34,652 nucleotides of DNA from GCA-002715885 sp045561575 (GTDB lineage: Bacteria; Bacteroidota; Bacteroidia; Flavobacteriales; BACL11), in assembly GCA_045561575.1 (NCBI GenBank), contig JBJKXM010000058.1:1-34652 (forward strand), given 5' to 3'. Below are positions 24,274 to 34,022 of the stretch, piece by piece; within the stretch, counting starts at the first letter, position 1; each line of letters opens with the position of its first letter. Under the pieces are notes generated by a model that ran no database searches, was not told the origin of the DNA, and saw only the letters and a list, made by a program, of their open reading frames with translations. The translations under genes and the position numbers were made by a program.

Positions 24274-25566
24274 ATGAGTTACAAAGTTAAAGATATTACC
24301 TTAGCAGAATGGGGTAGAAAAGAAATAAAATTAGCTGAAGCTGAAATGCCAGGCTTAATGTCTATTAGAGAAGAATATGGAGACTCTAAACCTCTTTCTG
24401 GAGCCAGAATTGCTGGCTGTTTACATATGACTATTCAAACGGCGGTATTAATTGAAACACTTGTTCATCTTGGAGCTGAGGTTAGTTGGTCTTCTTGTAA
24501 TATTTTTTCTACTCAGGATCAAGCAGCCGCAGCAATAGCTGAATCTGGAATTCCTGTTTATGCATGGAAAGGAATGAATGAAGAAGAATTTGATTGGTGT
24601 ATAGAACAAACTTTACATGCATTTGAAGGTGGTAAGCCACTAAATATGATTTTAGATGATGGGGGTGATTTAACCAATATGGTACTTGACAGATATCCTC
24701 AATTGTGTGATGAAATTAAAGGTCTTTCTGAAGAAACCACTACTGGAGTGCATAGGCTTTATGAACGTATGCAAAAAGGAACACTTACTCTTCCAGCAAT
24801 AAATATAAATGACTCTGTAACAAAATCTAAGTTTGATAATAAATACGGATGTAAAGAATCTCTTGTCGATGCTATTAGAAGAGCTACAGATATTATGATG
24901 GCAGGAAAGGTTGCTGTAGTAGCTGGTTATGGAGATGTTGGAAAAGGGTCTGCTGCTTCACTTAGAGGAGCTGGAGCTCGAGTAATTGTTACTGAAATTG
25001 ACCCAATTTGTGCATTACAAGCAGCTATGGACGGATTTTCTGTTAAAAGATTAGAAACTGTTGTTTCTGAAGCTGATATAGTAGTAACAACTACTGGAAA
25101 CAAAGATATTGTTCAGGGGCATCATTTTGAAGCAATGAAAGATAAAGTAATAGTTTGTAATATTGGTCATTTTGATAATGAAATTGATGTCGCTTGGCTA
25201 AATGATAATTGGGGACAAACTAAAAATACAATTAAGCCTCAGGTTGATATGTATACTGTTAATGGCAAGGATATAATTTTACTTGCTGAGGGTCGATTAG
25301 TAAATCTTGGTTGTGCTACTGGACACCCATCATTTGTAATGTCAAATTCTTTTACGAATCAAGTTTTAGCACAACTTGAATTATGGGAAAATACTGACAA
25401 GTATGAAAATAAAGTCTATATGTTACCAAAACATTTAGATGAAAAAGTTGCAAGACTTCACTTGAAAAAAATTGGTGTTGAGCTAGAAACCTTAAGGCCT
25501 GATCAAGCTGATTATATTGGAGTGAAAGTAGAAGGTCCATATAAGCCCGAATATTACAGGTACTAA
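24274..25566 (+). CDS. ahcY: Adenosylhomocysteinase
   Basis: SAH hydrolase (430 residues) splits S-adenosylhomocysteine, the by-product of methyltransferases, into adenosine and homocysteine. Visible landmarks: GCLHMTIQTAVLIETL, NIFSTQDQAAAAIA, DDGGDLTN, the NAD-binding GYGDVGKGSAASLRG at about 212-226, CNIGHFDNEID, and the C-terminal Lys-Tyr tail KPEYYRY that completes the neighbouring subunit's NAD site. Length is the short, roughly 430-residue form without the 40-residue insert. It is a single gene whose last four bases overlap the stop of the convergent lipoprotein gene. Confidence 0.98.
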   Translation: MSYKVKDITLAEWGRKEIKLAEAEMPGLMSIREEYGDSKPLSGARIAGCLHMTIQTAVLIETLVHLGAEVSWSSCNIFSTQDQAAAAIAESGIPVYAWKGMNEEEFDWCIEQTLHAFEGGKPLNMILDDGGDLTNMVLDRYPQLCDEIKGLSEETTTGVHRLYERMQKGTLTLPAININDSVTKSKFDNKYGCKESLVDAIRRATDIMMAGKVAVVAGYGDVGKGSAASLRGAGARVIVTEIDPICALQAAMDGFSVKRLETVVSEADIVVTTTGNKDIVQGHHFEAMKDKVIVCNIGHFDNEIDVAWLNDNWGQTKNTIKPQVDMYTVNGKDIILLAEGRLVNLGCATGHPSFVMSNSFTNQVLAQLELWENTDKYENKVYMLPKHLDEKVARLHLKKIGVELETLRPDQADYIGVKVEGPYKPEYYRY

Positions 25567-25976
25567 TTAAAAATATGTAACAGTGTGTTGTTCAAGCTGT
25601 AATTGTATTGTTTTAAAGGAAGTACTGCAGGGCTATTAGCCGCAACCCCATTTTGATCTAAAAGAAATGCTGATGAGCAACACCCGCACATTGCAATTGT
25701 TGAATTTATAGAGTCAATATAAGAACACTCTAGATTGGGCTCGTAACTACAATTCCTATCATAAATATTATATTCATAATTTGAAAATCTGTAAATTATA
25801 ATTCCTTTATTTCCACCTTCAATAAAGATACTGTTTCCAACTGTGTTTAGTGGGCTAAATTCAGGAAGGCTTAAGTCAATTTCAACATCAACATAAACAT
25901 TTCTAATGTAGTCATTGCTATCTCCGCATGAAGAAATAATTATCAAAAATAACACTAGAAATTTAGCTTTTTTCAT
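25563..25976 (-). CDS. Small Cys-rich lipoprotein, degenerate Rieske-like family
   Basis: A 137-residue protein with a lipoprotein signal (LFLIIISSCG, lipidated Cys near residue 17). The C-terminal half contains NIYDRNCSYEPNLECSYIDS, a CGCC cluster and a closing PLKQYNY...LLHIFN strand. The arrangement resembles a Bacteroidota lipoprotein family sometimes labelled Rieske-like. The Rieske Cys-x-His pairs are missing here: the Cys residues have no accompanying His, so an iron-sulfur cluster of the Rieske kind is unlikely and disulfides or another metal are possible. The family match is from memory and moderate. It converges on ahcY with a 4-base overlap. Confidence 0.75.
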   Translation of the reverse strand: MKKAKFLVLFLIIISSCGDSNDYIRNVYVDVEIDLSLPEFSPLNTVGNSIFIEGGNKGIIIYRFSNYEYNIYDRNCSYEPNLECSYIDSINSTIAMCGCCSSAFLLDQNGVAANSPAVLPLKQYNYSLNNTLLHIFN

Positions 25977-26009
25977 CTGTGCAAATTAAGAAAAAGAAAT
26001 GGTTCGTTT

Positions 26010-26041
26010 TTGAACTTTTTTAATGTTTTTTAATATCTTTA
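26010..26041 (+). promoter_or_regulatory. Possible promoter of the TonB-T9SS-PorV operon
   Basis: TTG (26010-26012) is followed after 21 bases by TATCTTTA (26034-26041), one mismatch from TAnnTTTG. The leader would be about 55 bases. This is the best site in the 128-base gap before the receptor gene. Confidence 0.45.
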
Positions 26042-26104
26042 CGAACTTTAAAACTAAAACAAGTTACAAGTTAATCATATTTATATCAAACGAAACATTA
26101 AATT

Positions 26105-29100
26105 ATGTTGAGAAAAATTTATTCAATAGTTGCATTAGTTTGTTTTTCAACCTTTGCTTTTGCACAAACAGGAACTCTAAAAGGAGTAATTTCAGATTTA
26201 ATGACAGGAGAACCAATTCCTTTTGCAAATGTTGTAATTGAGAAAGGAGGCAATCAGCTTGCTGGAACAACAACTGATTTTGATGGAAAATATACTATCA
26301 AGCCAATAGAGCCTGGAAATTATAATGTAAAAGCAACTTTTGTAGGATATCAAACCGTTGAAATAACTGGTGTTATTGTTTCTGCAAATAAAATTACATT
26401 TCAAGATGTAAAACTTCAAGAGGGAGTAGCGTTAGGAGAAATAAAAATTATAGAATATAAAAAACCTTTACTAGATCAAGATAATTTATCTGGAGAAACA
26501 AAAACAGCTGAGGAAATTGTAGCACTTCCAACAAGAAGTGTTGCCTCTGTGGCATCTACTACTGCCGGAATATATCAAAAAGATGAGGGTGATGCTGTAA
26601 ATATGAGAGGTTCTAGGGAAAATGCAACTTCATACTATGTAGATGGTATCAAAGTAAGAGGCGCAATTGGAGTCCCAACATCAGGTATTGAGCAAATAAC
26701 AGTAGTTACAGGTGGTTTACCTGCTCAATATGGAGATGCAACTGGTGGTATTATTTCTGTAACTACTAAAGGTCCATCAAATAAGTTTTTTGGAGGAATA
26801 GAATTAGAATCTTCTTCATTATTTGATAAGTATAACTATAATCTAGTAGGTTTTGGTTTATCTGGTCCTATTTTGAAAAAAAGAAATGCAGACGGAACAA
26901 AAGGTAGCTCAATAATAGGATATTTTTTATCGGGTGAATATAGAGATGTTGATGACACTGACCCATCAGCAATTGGTCGTTGGAAAGTAAAAGATAATGT
27001 CTTAAGTGACTTACAAGCAAATCCTTTTAGGATTGCTCCAAATGCTAGTGCTGGATTTTTAAGTAACTCAGACTTTTTAACTGAAGATGATTTTGAAAAT
27101 GTTCAAGCCAAATTAAATACAAATGAGAAAAGATTTAATATTTCTGGTAAATTAGATTTTAAGCCAACAAGCTCAACTTTTTTATCTTTAGGAGGTACTT
27201 TTTACTCTAGAACTAGTAGGGATTTTTCTGGCTGGAGATCGATGTTTTCATCTGCTAACAATAGAGAGTCTTCTCAAACTACATATAGATTATTTGGAAA
27301 GCTAACTCAAAAGTTCGGATCACAAGAAGAATCTGAGGATGAGAGTAGTTCTGCAACCATTAAAAATGCATTCTTTACCATACAAGGAGATTATACAAAC
27401 AACCGATATACATTCGTAGATGCTGATCATCAATTTGATTTGTTTAAATATGGATACGTTGGTGAGTTTAATACTTTCAAGCAAAATATTTATCAAGGAG
27501 GAACAGCTGTAGATTCTACAACCGGAATAATCTACACAGGACAAATTCATAGCGGTTGGGGAGATACACTCTATACATTTGATGAGAATCAATACACTAA
27601 TTCAGATTTGTCAAATTACACACGCGCTTACTATCAAATGTTCAAGGATTATGGTCTTTCCTCTTTTGTTGGAGCTTCAAATGATGGTATTATTCGTACT
27701 GCTGCTGACCTTAGAGGACAAGGTCTTAGAAATGGAGATCTTCCGGCTTCAGTATATTCTTTATATGGAAACCATGGAACAATGTATAATGGTTCAGCTA
27801 AGCAAGAAAATACACAAACGACATTTAAAGCCTCAGGTTCTGCAGATATAAAAGATCATGAATTTTCTTTTGGTTTTGAATTTGAGCAAAGAGATGATTC
27901 TTATTGGGGAATGGGTCCTATGGGGATGTGGGGTTTAATGAGACAGCTTACAAATAAACATATTTTACAGAGAGACCTTTCAAATCCACTTCCTGTTTTT
28001 GATGCCAATGGTGTTTATCAAGATACTGTAAATTATGACAGATTATATGTTGCAGAAGAGCAATCAACATTTGATAGAAATCTCAGGCAAGAGCTAGGAT
28101 TAGGAGTTAATTCCACAGATTTTATTGATATTGATGCATTATCTCCGGAATTATTTAGCATTAACATGTTTAGTCCTGATGAATTGTTAAATAGTGGTTC
28201 AAGTTTAGTTTATTATTATGGATATGATATTTACGGTAATAAATTAACTAGCAATCCAACTTTAAAAGACTTTTTTGAGAAACAAGATAGCCAGGGTAAC
28301 TATTCAAGAGAAATTGCTTCTTTTCAGCCAATTTACACTGCTGGATATATTCAAGACAAGTTTGCTATTGATGACTTGATTTTTAATATTGGTTTAAGAG
28401 TAGATAGATATGATGCAAATCAAAAAGTACTTGGTGATAAATATTTACTTCATCAAGCATACACTGTAGGAGAAAGTACAGATTTTTTAAATTCTGCTGA
28501 TATTCCATCAACAATTGGAAATGGTTATGTAGTATATGTTGATGATGCGGCTAATCCATCTACAATTGTAGGATACAGAGATAATGAAACATGGTATAAT
28601 GCAGATGGACTACAAATTTCAGATCCTCTATTAGTTGCTGAGGCAGCTGGAGGGCAGATTCAACCATATTTAGTAGATCCTGAAGCTGCATCTGCTGGAG
28701 AGGTAAAAGTAGATCAAGTATTCGAAGATTATACTCCTGAAACAATATTTATGCCAAGAATTGCATTTTCATTTCCAATTTCTGATGAAGCACAATTCTT
28801 TGCACACTATGATGTCTTAACTCAAAGACCTCCGCAATCTAATAGATTAGAACCAGTAGATTATTTATTTATGGCAGACAGAGTTGGAGCATTGTTAAAC
28901 AATCCAGATTTGAAATCTGAAAAAACAGTTGATTATGAATTAGGTTTTGCTAAGACACTTTCATTAAGATCAGCTCTAAAAATTTCTGCATTTTACAAAG
29001 AGCTAAGAGATATGATACAAGTTGTAAATGTACTTGGAGCATATCCAGCACAATATTTAACTTATGGTAATATAGATTTTGGTACAGTAAAGGGAATGTC

Positions 29101-29797
29101 TGTTAATTTTGATTTAAGAAGAACAGGTAATGTTAGTATGACTGCTAACTATACTTTGCAATTTGCAGATGGTACTGGATCTAGCGCATCGTCAGGGCAA
29201 AGTTTAGTAAATACAGGTCAGCCAAATCTAAGATCTACAATACCTTTAGCTTTTGATCAACGTCATGCCTTATCTGCATCTGTTGATTACAGATATGGCT
29301 CAGGTAAAGATTATAATGGACCAGTTATATTTGGAAAAAATATATTTGCAAACGCTGGAGCAAATATGGTTCTTTCTGCTGGTTCAGGTACTCCTTACAG
29401 TAAGCAATCTAATATAACTCAAGAAGCTGCATCTGGAATTAATGACAGATCAACTCTTGAAGGTAGTTTAAATGGATCAAGACTTCCTTGGCAGTTCAGA
29501 GTAAGTGCTAAATTTAATAAGGAGTTTGAGATTAAGTGGTCTGATAAAAAGAGATCTAATGTTAACCTATATGTTCAGATACAGAACTTATTAGATGCAA
29601 AAAATATAATTAGTGTTTACAGAGCAACTGGAAACCCTGAAGATGACGGTTATTTAACTTCATCTGCAGCACAAAATGCTATTGATGCACAGAATAGCCC
29701 AGATTCCTTTAGATATCTATATTCACTTGCTGTTAACAACCCAAATAATTATAGCTTACCTAGAATGATAAGAGCAGGTTTAAGTTTTGAATTTTAA
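26105..29797 (+). CDS. Large TonB-dependent receptor with carboxypeptidase-like regulatory domain
   Basis: A 1230-residue outer-membrane protein. Signal peptide MLRKIYSIVALVCFSTFAFAQ (about 1-21). A carboxypeptidase-D-like beta sandwich covers about 22-105 (LKGVISDLMTGEPIPFANVV, TDFDGKYTI, VGYQTVEI). The plug domain is at about 125-225 (VNMRGSRENATSYYVDGIKV, GGLPAQYGDATGGIISVTTK), then a long barrel with large extracellular insertions, closing in Phe (RAGLSFEF). The first two domains are as in SusC-type receptors, but no SusD gene follows; the next gene encodes a T9SS-type exported protein 20 bases downstream. The substrate is unknown. It opens the operon that runs to the window end. Confidence 0.93.
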   Translation: MLRKIYSIVALVCFSTFAFAQTGTLKGVISDLMTGEPIPFANVVIEKGGNQLAGTTTDFDGKYTIKPIEPGNYNVKATFVGYQTVEITGVIVSANKITFQDVKLQEGVALGEIKIIEYKKPLLDQDNLSGETKTAEEIVALPTRSVASVASTTAGIYQKDEGDAVNMRGSRENATSYYVDGIKVRGAIGVPTSGIEQITVVTGGLPAQYGDATGGIISVTTKGPSNKFFGGIELESSSLFDKYNYNLVGFGLSGPILKKRNADGTKGSSIIGYFLSGEYRDVDDTDPSAIGRWKVKDNVLSDLQANPFRIAPNASAGFLSNSDFLTEDDFENVQAKLNTNEKRFNISGKLDFKPTSSTFLSLGGTFYSRTSRDFSGWRSMFSSANNRESSQTTYRLFGKLTQKFGSQEESEDESSSATIKNAFFTIQGDYTNNRYTFVDADHQFDLFKYGYVGEFNTFKQNIYQGGTAVDSTTGIIYTGQIHSGWGDTLYTFDENQYTNSDLSNYTRAYYQMFKDYGLSSFVGASNDGIIRTAADLRGQGLRNGDLPASVYSLYGNHGTMYNGSAKQENTQTTFKASGSADIKDHEFSFGFEFEQRDDSYWGMGPMGMWGLMRQLTNKHILQRDLSNPLPVFDANGVYQDTVNYDRLYVAEEQSTFDRNLRQELGLGVNSTDFIDIDALSPELFSINMFSPDELLNSGSSLVYYYGYDIYGNKLTSNPTLKDFFEKQDSQGNYSREIASFQPIYTAGYIQDKFAIDDLIFNIGLRVDRYDANQKVLGDKYLLHQAYTVGESTDFLNSADIPSTIGNGYVVYVDDAANPSTIVGYRDNETWYNADGLQISDPLLVAEAAGGQIQPYLVDPEAASAGEVKVDQVFEDYTPETIFMPRIAFSFPISDEAQFFAHYDVLTQRPPQSNRLEPVDYLFMADRVGALLNNPDLKSEKTVDYELGFAKTLSLRSALKISAFYKELRDMIQVVNVLGAYPAQYLTYGNIDFGTVKGMSVNFDLRRTGNVSMTANYTLQFADGTGSSASSGQSLVNTGQPNLRSTIPLAFDQRHALSASVDYRYGSGKDYNGPVIFGKNIFANAGANMVLSAGSGTPYSKQSNITQEAASGINDRSTLEGSLNGSRLPWQFRVSAKFNKEFEIKWSDKKRSNVNLYVQIQNLLDAKNIISVYRATGNPEDDGYLTSSAAQNAIDAQNSPDSFRYLYSLAVNNPNNYSLPRMIRAGLSFEF

Positions 29798-29817
29798 AAT
29801 AAGAAGAAATTAGTAAT

Positions 29818-32800
29818 ATGAAAAAAATGGCATACATATATAATACCAAGAGAATATTTCTTTTCTCATTAATTTTTGCATGTATAAATGTTTTCGCTAA
29901 GGAAAATATTCCAAATCCAATAAGTAATAGTGTTGTATACACTAAAGTTGCTTCTGGATGTGCACCTTCAACATCACAAACAGATTTAGATGTAAATAAT
30001 GTTAGAACTACAATTTTAGCTGCCGGTGATATGTGGTGGAATTTAGATGATGCTCGATATGAAATTCCAAAGAATGGAAATAAACATTCTATGTTTGCTG
30101 GAGCACTATGGATTGGAGGTGTAGATGCAGGAGGACAGTTAAAAGTTGCGGCTATGACCTACAGACAAGGGGGTAGTGATTTCTGGACAGGTCCACTAAA
30201 TACAACGACTGCAACAATTACACCTGATGAATGTAATGAGTGGGATAAGCATTTTAAAATTACAAGAGCTGAAGTTGAAGATCATGTTGCAAATTATTTA
30301 GACCCAACATATGTAATGCCCGATATTATAGAAAATTGGCCAGCACATGGTGACCCATCTCAAGGACAAGATTTTAATTTAGCACCTTTTTACGATGCAG
30401 GTCAAGATGGTGGTCTTTATAATCCATATGATGGTGATTATCCTGATTATAATGTTAGTGGATCAAATGACAATGCTAGATTATATGGAGATCAAACTCT
30501 TTGGTGGATTTTTAATGATCAAGGAAATATTCATAGTGAGACTGAGGCAGATCCCCTTGGTTTAGAAATTCATGCTCAAGCCTTTGGTTTTACTGCTGAT
30601 AATGAAGTTAATGATATGACATTTTATAATTATAAAATTATTAACCGTTCTACACTTCCATTAAACGACACATATTTTGGTCAGTGGGTAGATCCTGATC
30701 TTGGTTATTATTTAGACGACTATGTGGGGTGTGATGTGAATTTAGGGCTGGGATTTTGTTATAATGGAGATGCTGAAGATGAAGGAGCAGCAGGATATGG
30801 ATTTAATCCTCCGGCAATTGGTGTTGATTTTTTCCAGGGGCCTTTAGCAGATCCAAATGATGGAATAGACAATGATAGAGATGGAGTGATTGATGAGGCA
30901 AATGAACAGATTATAATGTCAAAGTTCGTTTATTATAATAATGACTTTACAGTTATCGGTAATCCTTCTGAAGGAACTCATTTCTATAATTATTTAAGAG
31001 GTATTTGGAAAGATAATGTTCCAATGACATATGGTGGTGATGGACATGGAGCTGGACAAGGATCTACTACTGATCCATGTAATTTTATGTTTCCTGGTAC
31101 ATCTGATCCAGATTTTACTACTGAGTGGACTGAACAAACTGCTGGTAATATTCCTGCAGATAGAAGGTTCTTACAATCTGCTGGGCCATTTACTCTACAA
31201 CCTGGAGCAGTAAATGAAATCACAACTGGTGTAGTTTGGGCTAGAGCAAAATCTGGTGGTCAAACTGCTTCAATTGCATTGGTAAAGATTTATGATAAAG
31301 AGGCTCAAGCTTTATTTGATAATAACTTTAATATTTTGAATGGTCCTGACGCTCCAGATCTAGAAATAAGAGAGCTTGATAAAGAGCTTATTATTACTCT
31401 TTCAAATGGACCTACTTCTAATAACATAGATGAAAGTTACAGAGAAAAGGACCCTTATATTACTAAACCAAACAATTTATTAAATGATTCAGCTTATACC
31501 TTTCAAGGATATTTAGTGTACCAATTAAAGAATGCAACGGTTTCTGTAACTGATTTAGATGATCCAGATTTAGCTAGATTAGTATTTAGATCTGACGTTA
31601 ATGATACTGTAACTGGTATAGTTAATCAATATCTTGACCCAGTTTTAGGAGTCTACACACCAGTAGAAGAAGTAGCCTCTGTACTAAGTGATGGTGTAAA
31701 AGGATCAGTTGATGAAGGGACGGAATATTCATTTCAAATTACAGATGATAAGTTTGCTCTTGGAAATACAAGGTTAGTTAACCACAAAACATATTATTTT
31801 ATGTCTATTGCTTATGGATATTGTAGAGCAGAAGAAAATGCTGATCCATATAATGTAAATGACCCTGAATATGATGGAAGAAATCAACCATACATTGGTG
31901 GTAGAAGAAATATCCAAGTGTATAGTGCAATTCCACATTTCACAGAACCAGATGAAGGAGGAACAACATTAAATGCAGCATATGGAGATGGAGTTAGCAT
32001 AACAAGAATTGAAGGAACTGGAAATGGTGGAAATAATTTAGATTTAACACAGTCAAGCATAGATGAGATTTTAGCAAGTGATGATCACAGAGTTTATAAT
32101 CCAACATATGAAGCTGGCCATGGACCAATAGATATAACAGTTGTAGACCCTGTAAAAATCCCAAAAGGTAATTTTACATTTAAACTATTTAATCCAGAAT
32201 TTAGTGGAAGTGCAATAACATCATATAATTCTTGGGAGCTAATTGATCAGGCAGATGGTAATATAATAGGTTCTTCAAATCAATCAATAACTGTGGGATC
32301 TGAGGAGTATATTTCTAGCTTAGGTCTTAATGTTAAAGTAAAACAATCATTAAATCCAGGAGCAGATCCTGCAAATGTTGATAATAATGGATTAGTATCT
32401 TCATCAATTGAATATGAAAATATTAATGATAGATGGTTAAGTGGTGTTCCAGATAGAGATGATGAAGGAGGTTTTCTGAAATTCTGGGGTTTAAATTGGA
32501 TTAGATCAGGTACTTACACAGACGATAATAATGGACTTTACAGTGATTATAATCAAGCTGATGACCCTTCAAGTATTTTTGAAGGAGCAATTGAACAATC
32601 TATAACTACTACATTCTCAGGAATTCCTTTTGGAATTGGCGATATAACATTTGATTACACTGGTGGTACGTGGGCTCCTTACAGATTTGTTTCATACTAT
32701 GAAGATGGACCTGGATTAAATAGTTCTATTACTTCACAAAATAAAATGGAAAATCTAAATTCTGTTGACATCATCTTTACAGATGATAAATCAAAATGGA

Positions 32801-34020
32801 CTAGATCGGTAATTGTAGAAGCTCAGGAAAACCCTGATTTAGCAATTGGAGGTGCTTTAAAAATGGGATTAAGAGAAAGCCCTTCTGTTGATAAGAACGG
32901 TAATGATGATGGAAGCGGAAGAGTTGGTATGGGATGGTTCCCTGGATATGCAATAGATATCGAAACTGGTGAAAGATTAAATATAGTTTTTGCTGAAGAT
33001 TCATGGTTGACAAGTGATAATGGAAATGATATGCAATGGAATCCAACATCAAATATTGTAACTAAGCAATTCCCTTTTTATAGTAGTCAGACACAAGAGA
33101 TTTCGGGTGGTAATTATTTATTAGGTGGTAAGCACTTTATATATGTAATTAATGGACAATCATGGGTTAAGGGAACTCAAGATTATGTTGATGGAAATTA
33201 TTCTGATGTTGACAATAGCCCTAATTATGATGAAGGTGAATGGATTTATCATCAACTTAAAGATGATGCAACTGGAGTTGGGAAATGGAAGGTATTTAAA
33301 AATACTTCATGGGTAAATGTTCCACTTATTGCACCTGGAAGAGAGCTTTTAACAAACGAGGCACGTGTTAAGTTAAGGGTGTCAAAACCATACAAGCAAT
33401 ATGAAACTGTTGATGCTTTAAATATTTTAACAAAAGATGACGCTTTAGTTATTGGCCAAACTTACGTTGTTGCATATGAGAATTCTGCAACTACTTGGGG
33501 AGGTAAAAATATTACACACGATGGTAATACATATAACCCAGGAGATATATTTCAGGCAACAGCTACTTCTTTCTCTGGAAGTAGTAAAGGTCGTGTTATA
33601 TTATCAAATCCATTAAATTCATTTAATCCTATATATGAGTTTAGTACAGATGATCTAGTTGCAACTAAAGGTAATTCAGAAGTTGCCCGTGATGCAATGG
33701 AACTTATAAATGTGGTGCCAAATCCATATTATGGTTACTCTGAATATGAAACAAACCAGCTTGATAATAGAGTTAAAATTACTAATCTTCCTCAAACGGC
33801 AACCATATCAATTTTCACAGTTAGTGGTACTTTAGTTAGAACTCTAAAGAAAGATGATTCAATGACAAGCATTGATTGGGATCTTAAAAATAATTTTGGA
33901 ATTCCAATTGCAAGTGGTCTATATATAATTCATGTAGCTACAGAAATTGATGGAGAAACAAGAGAAAAAGTAATTAAATGGTTTGGAACATTAAGACCAA
34001 TAGATTTAGATACATTCTAA
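29818..34020 (+). CDS. 1400-residue exported protein with T9SS-type C-terminal domain
   Basis: A very large exported protein. The signal sequence covers about 1-27 (KRIFLFSLIFACINVFA). An N-terminal block includes NNVRTTILAAGDMWWN and SMFAGALWIGGVDAGGQLKV (about 60-110), then FWTGPL. An Asp-rich DGIDNDRDGVIDE at 348-360 looks like a calcium-binding thrombospondin type 3 repeat. The last 103 residues (about 1298-1400) form a beta-sandwich: VVPNPYYGYSEYE, ATISIFTVSGTLVRTL, GIPIASGLYIIHV, REKVIKWFG. This is the type A sorting-domain pattern of T9SS cargo, with a short extra tail (TLRPIDLDTF). The catalytic function is not recognisable. It lies between a TonB receptor and a PorV-family gene; an ATG at 29827 is an alternative start. 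Confidence 0.88.
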   Translation: MKKMAYIYNTKRIFLFSLIFACINVFAKENIPNPISNSVVYTKVASGCAPSTSQTDLDVNNVRTTILAAGDMWWNLDDARYEIPKNGNKHSMFAGALWIGGVDAGGQLKVAAMTYRQGGSDFWTGPLNTTTATITPDECNEWDKHFKITRAEVEDHVANYLDPTYVMPDIIENWPAHGDPSQGQDFNLAPFYDAGQDGGLYNPYDGDYPDYNVSGSNDNARLYGDQTLWWIFNDQGNIHSETEADPLGLEIHAQAFGFTADNEVNDMTFYNYKIINRSTLPLNDTYFGQWVDPDLGYYLDDYVGCDVNLGLGFCYNGDAEDEGAAGYGFNPPAIGVDFFQGPLADPNDGIDNDRDGVIDEANEQIIMSKFVYYNNDFTVIGNPSEGTHFYNYLRGIWKDNVPMTYGGDGHGAGQGSTTDPCNFMFPGTSDPDFTTEWTEQTAGNIPADRRFLQSAGPFTLQPGAVNEITTGVVWARAKSGGQTASIALVKIYDKEAQALFDNNFNILNGPDAPDLEIRELDKELIITLSNGPTSNNIDESYREKDPYITKPNNLLNDSAYTFQGYLVYQLKNATVSVTDLDDPDLARLVFRSDVNDTVTGIVNQYLDPVLGVYTPVEEVASVLSDGVKGSVDEGTEYSFQITDDKFALGNTRLVNHKTYYFMSIAYGYCRAEENADPYNVNDPEYDGRNQPYIGGRRNIQVYSAIPHFTEPDEGGTTLNAAYGDGVSITRIEGTGNGGNNLDLTQSSIDEILASDDHRVYNPTYEAGHGPIDITVVDPVKIPKGNFTFKLFNPEFSGSAITSYNSWELIDQADGNIIGSSNQSITVGSEEYISSLGLNVKVKQSLNPGADPANVDNNGLVSSSIEYENINDRWLSGVPDRDDEGGFLKFWGLNWIRSGTYTDDNNGLYSDYNQADDPSSIFEGAIEQSITTTFSGIPFGIGDITFDYTGGTWAPYRFVSYYEDGPGLNSSITSQNKMENLNSVDIIFTDDKSKWTRSVIVEAQENPDLAIGGALKMGLRESPSVDKNGNDDGSGRVGMGWFPGYAIDIETGERLNIVFAEDSWLTSDNGNDMQWNPTSNIVTKQFPFYSSQTQEISGGNYLLGGKHFIYVINGQSWVKGTQDYVDGNYSDVDNSPNYDEGEWIYHQLKDDATGVGKWKVFKNTSWVNVPLIAPGRELLTNEARVKLRVSKPYKQYETVDALNILTKDDALVIGQTYVVAYENSATTWGGKNITHDGNTYNPGDIFQATATSFSGSSKGRVILSNPLNSFNPIYEFSTDDLVATKGNSEVARDAMELINVVPNPYYGYSEYETNQLDNRVKITNLPQTATISIFTVSGTLVRTLKKDDSMTSIDWDLKNNFGIPIASGLYIIHVATEIDGETREKVIKWFGTLRPIDLDTF

Positions 34021-34022
34021 CT

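Noticed and set aside
26023..26241. A 72-codon plus-strand frame overlapping the start of the large TonB receptor.
   Set aside because: It lies in another frame of a well-supported gene, has Cys/Phe/Asn-biased low-complexity content and resembles no family.
26105..29797. SusC/SusD polysaccharide utilisation locus around the large TonB receptor.
   Set aside because: No SusD-like lipoprotein or glycoside hydrolase gene is present in the visible part; the following gene has a T9SS-type C-terminal domain instead.
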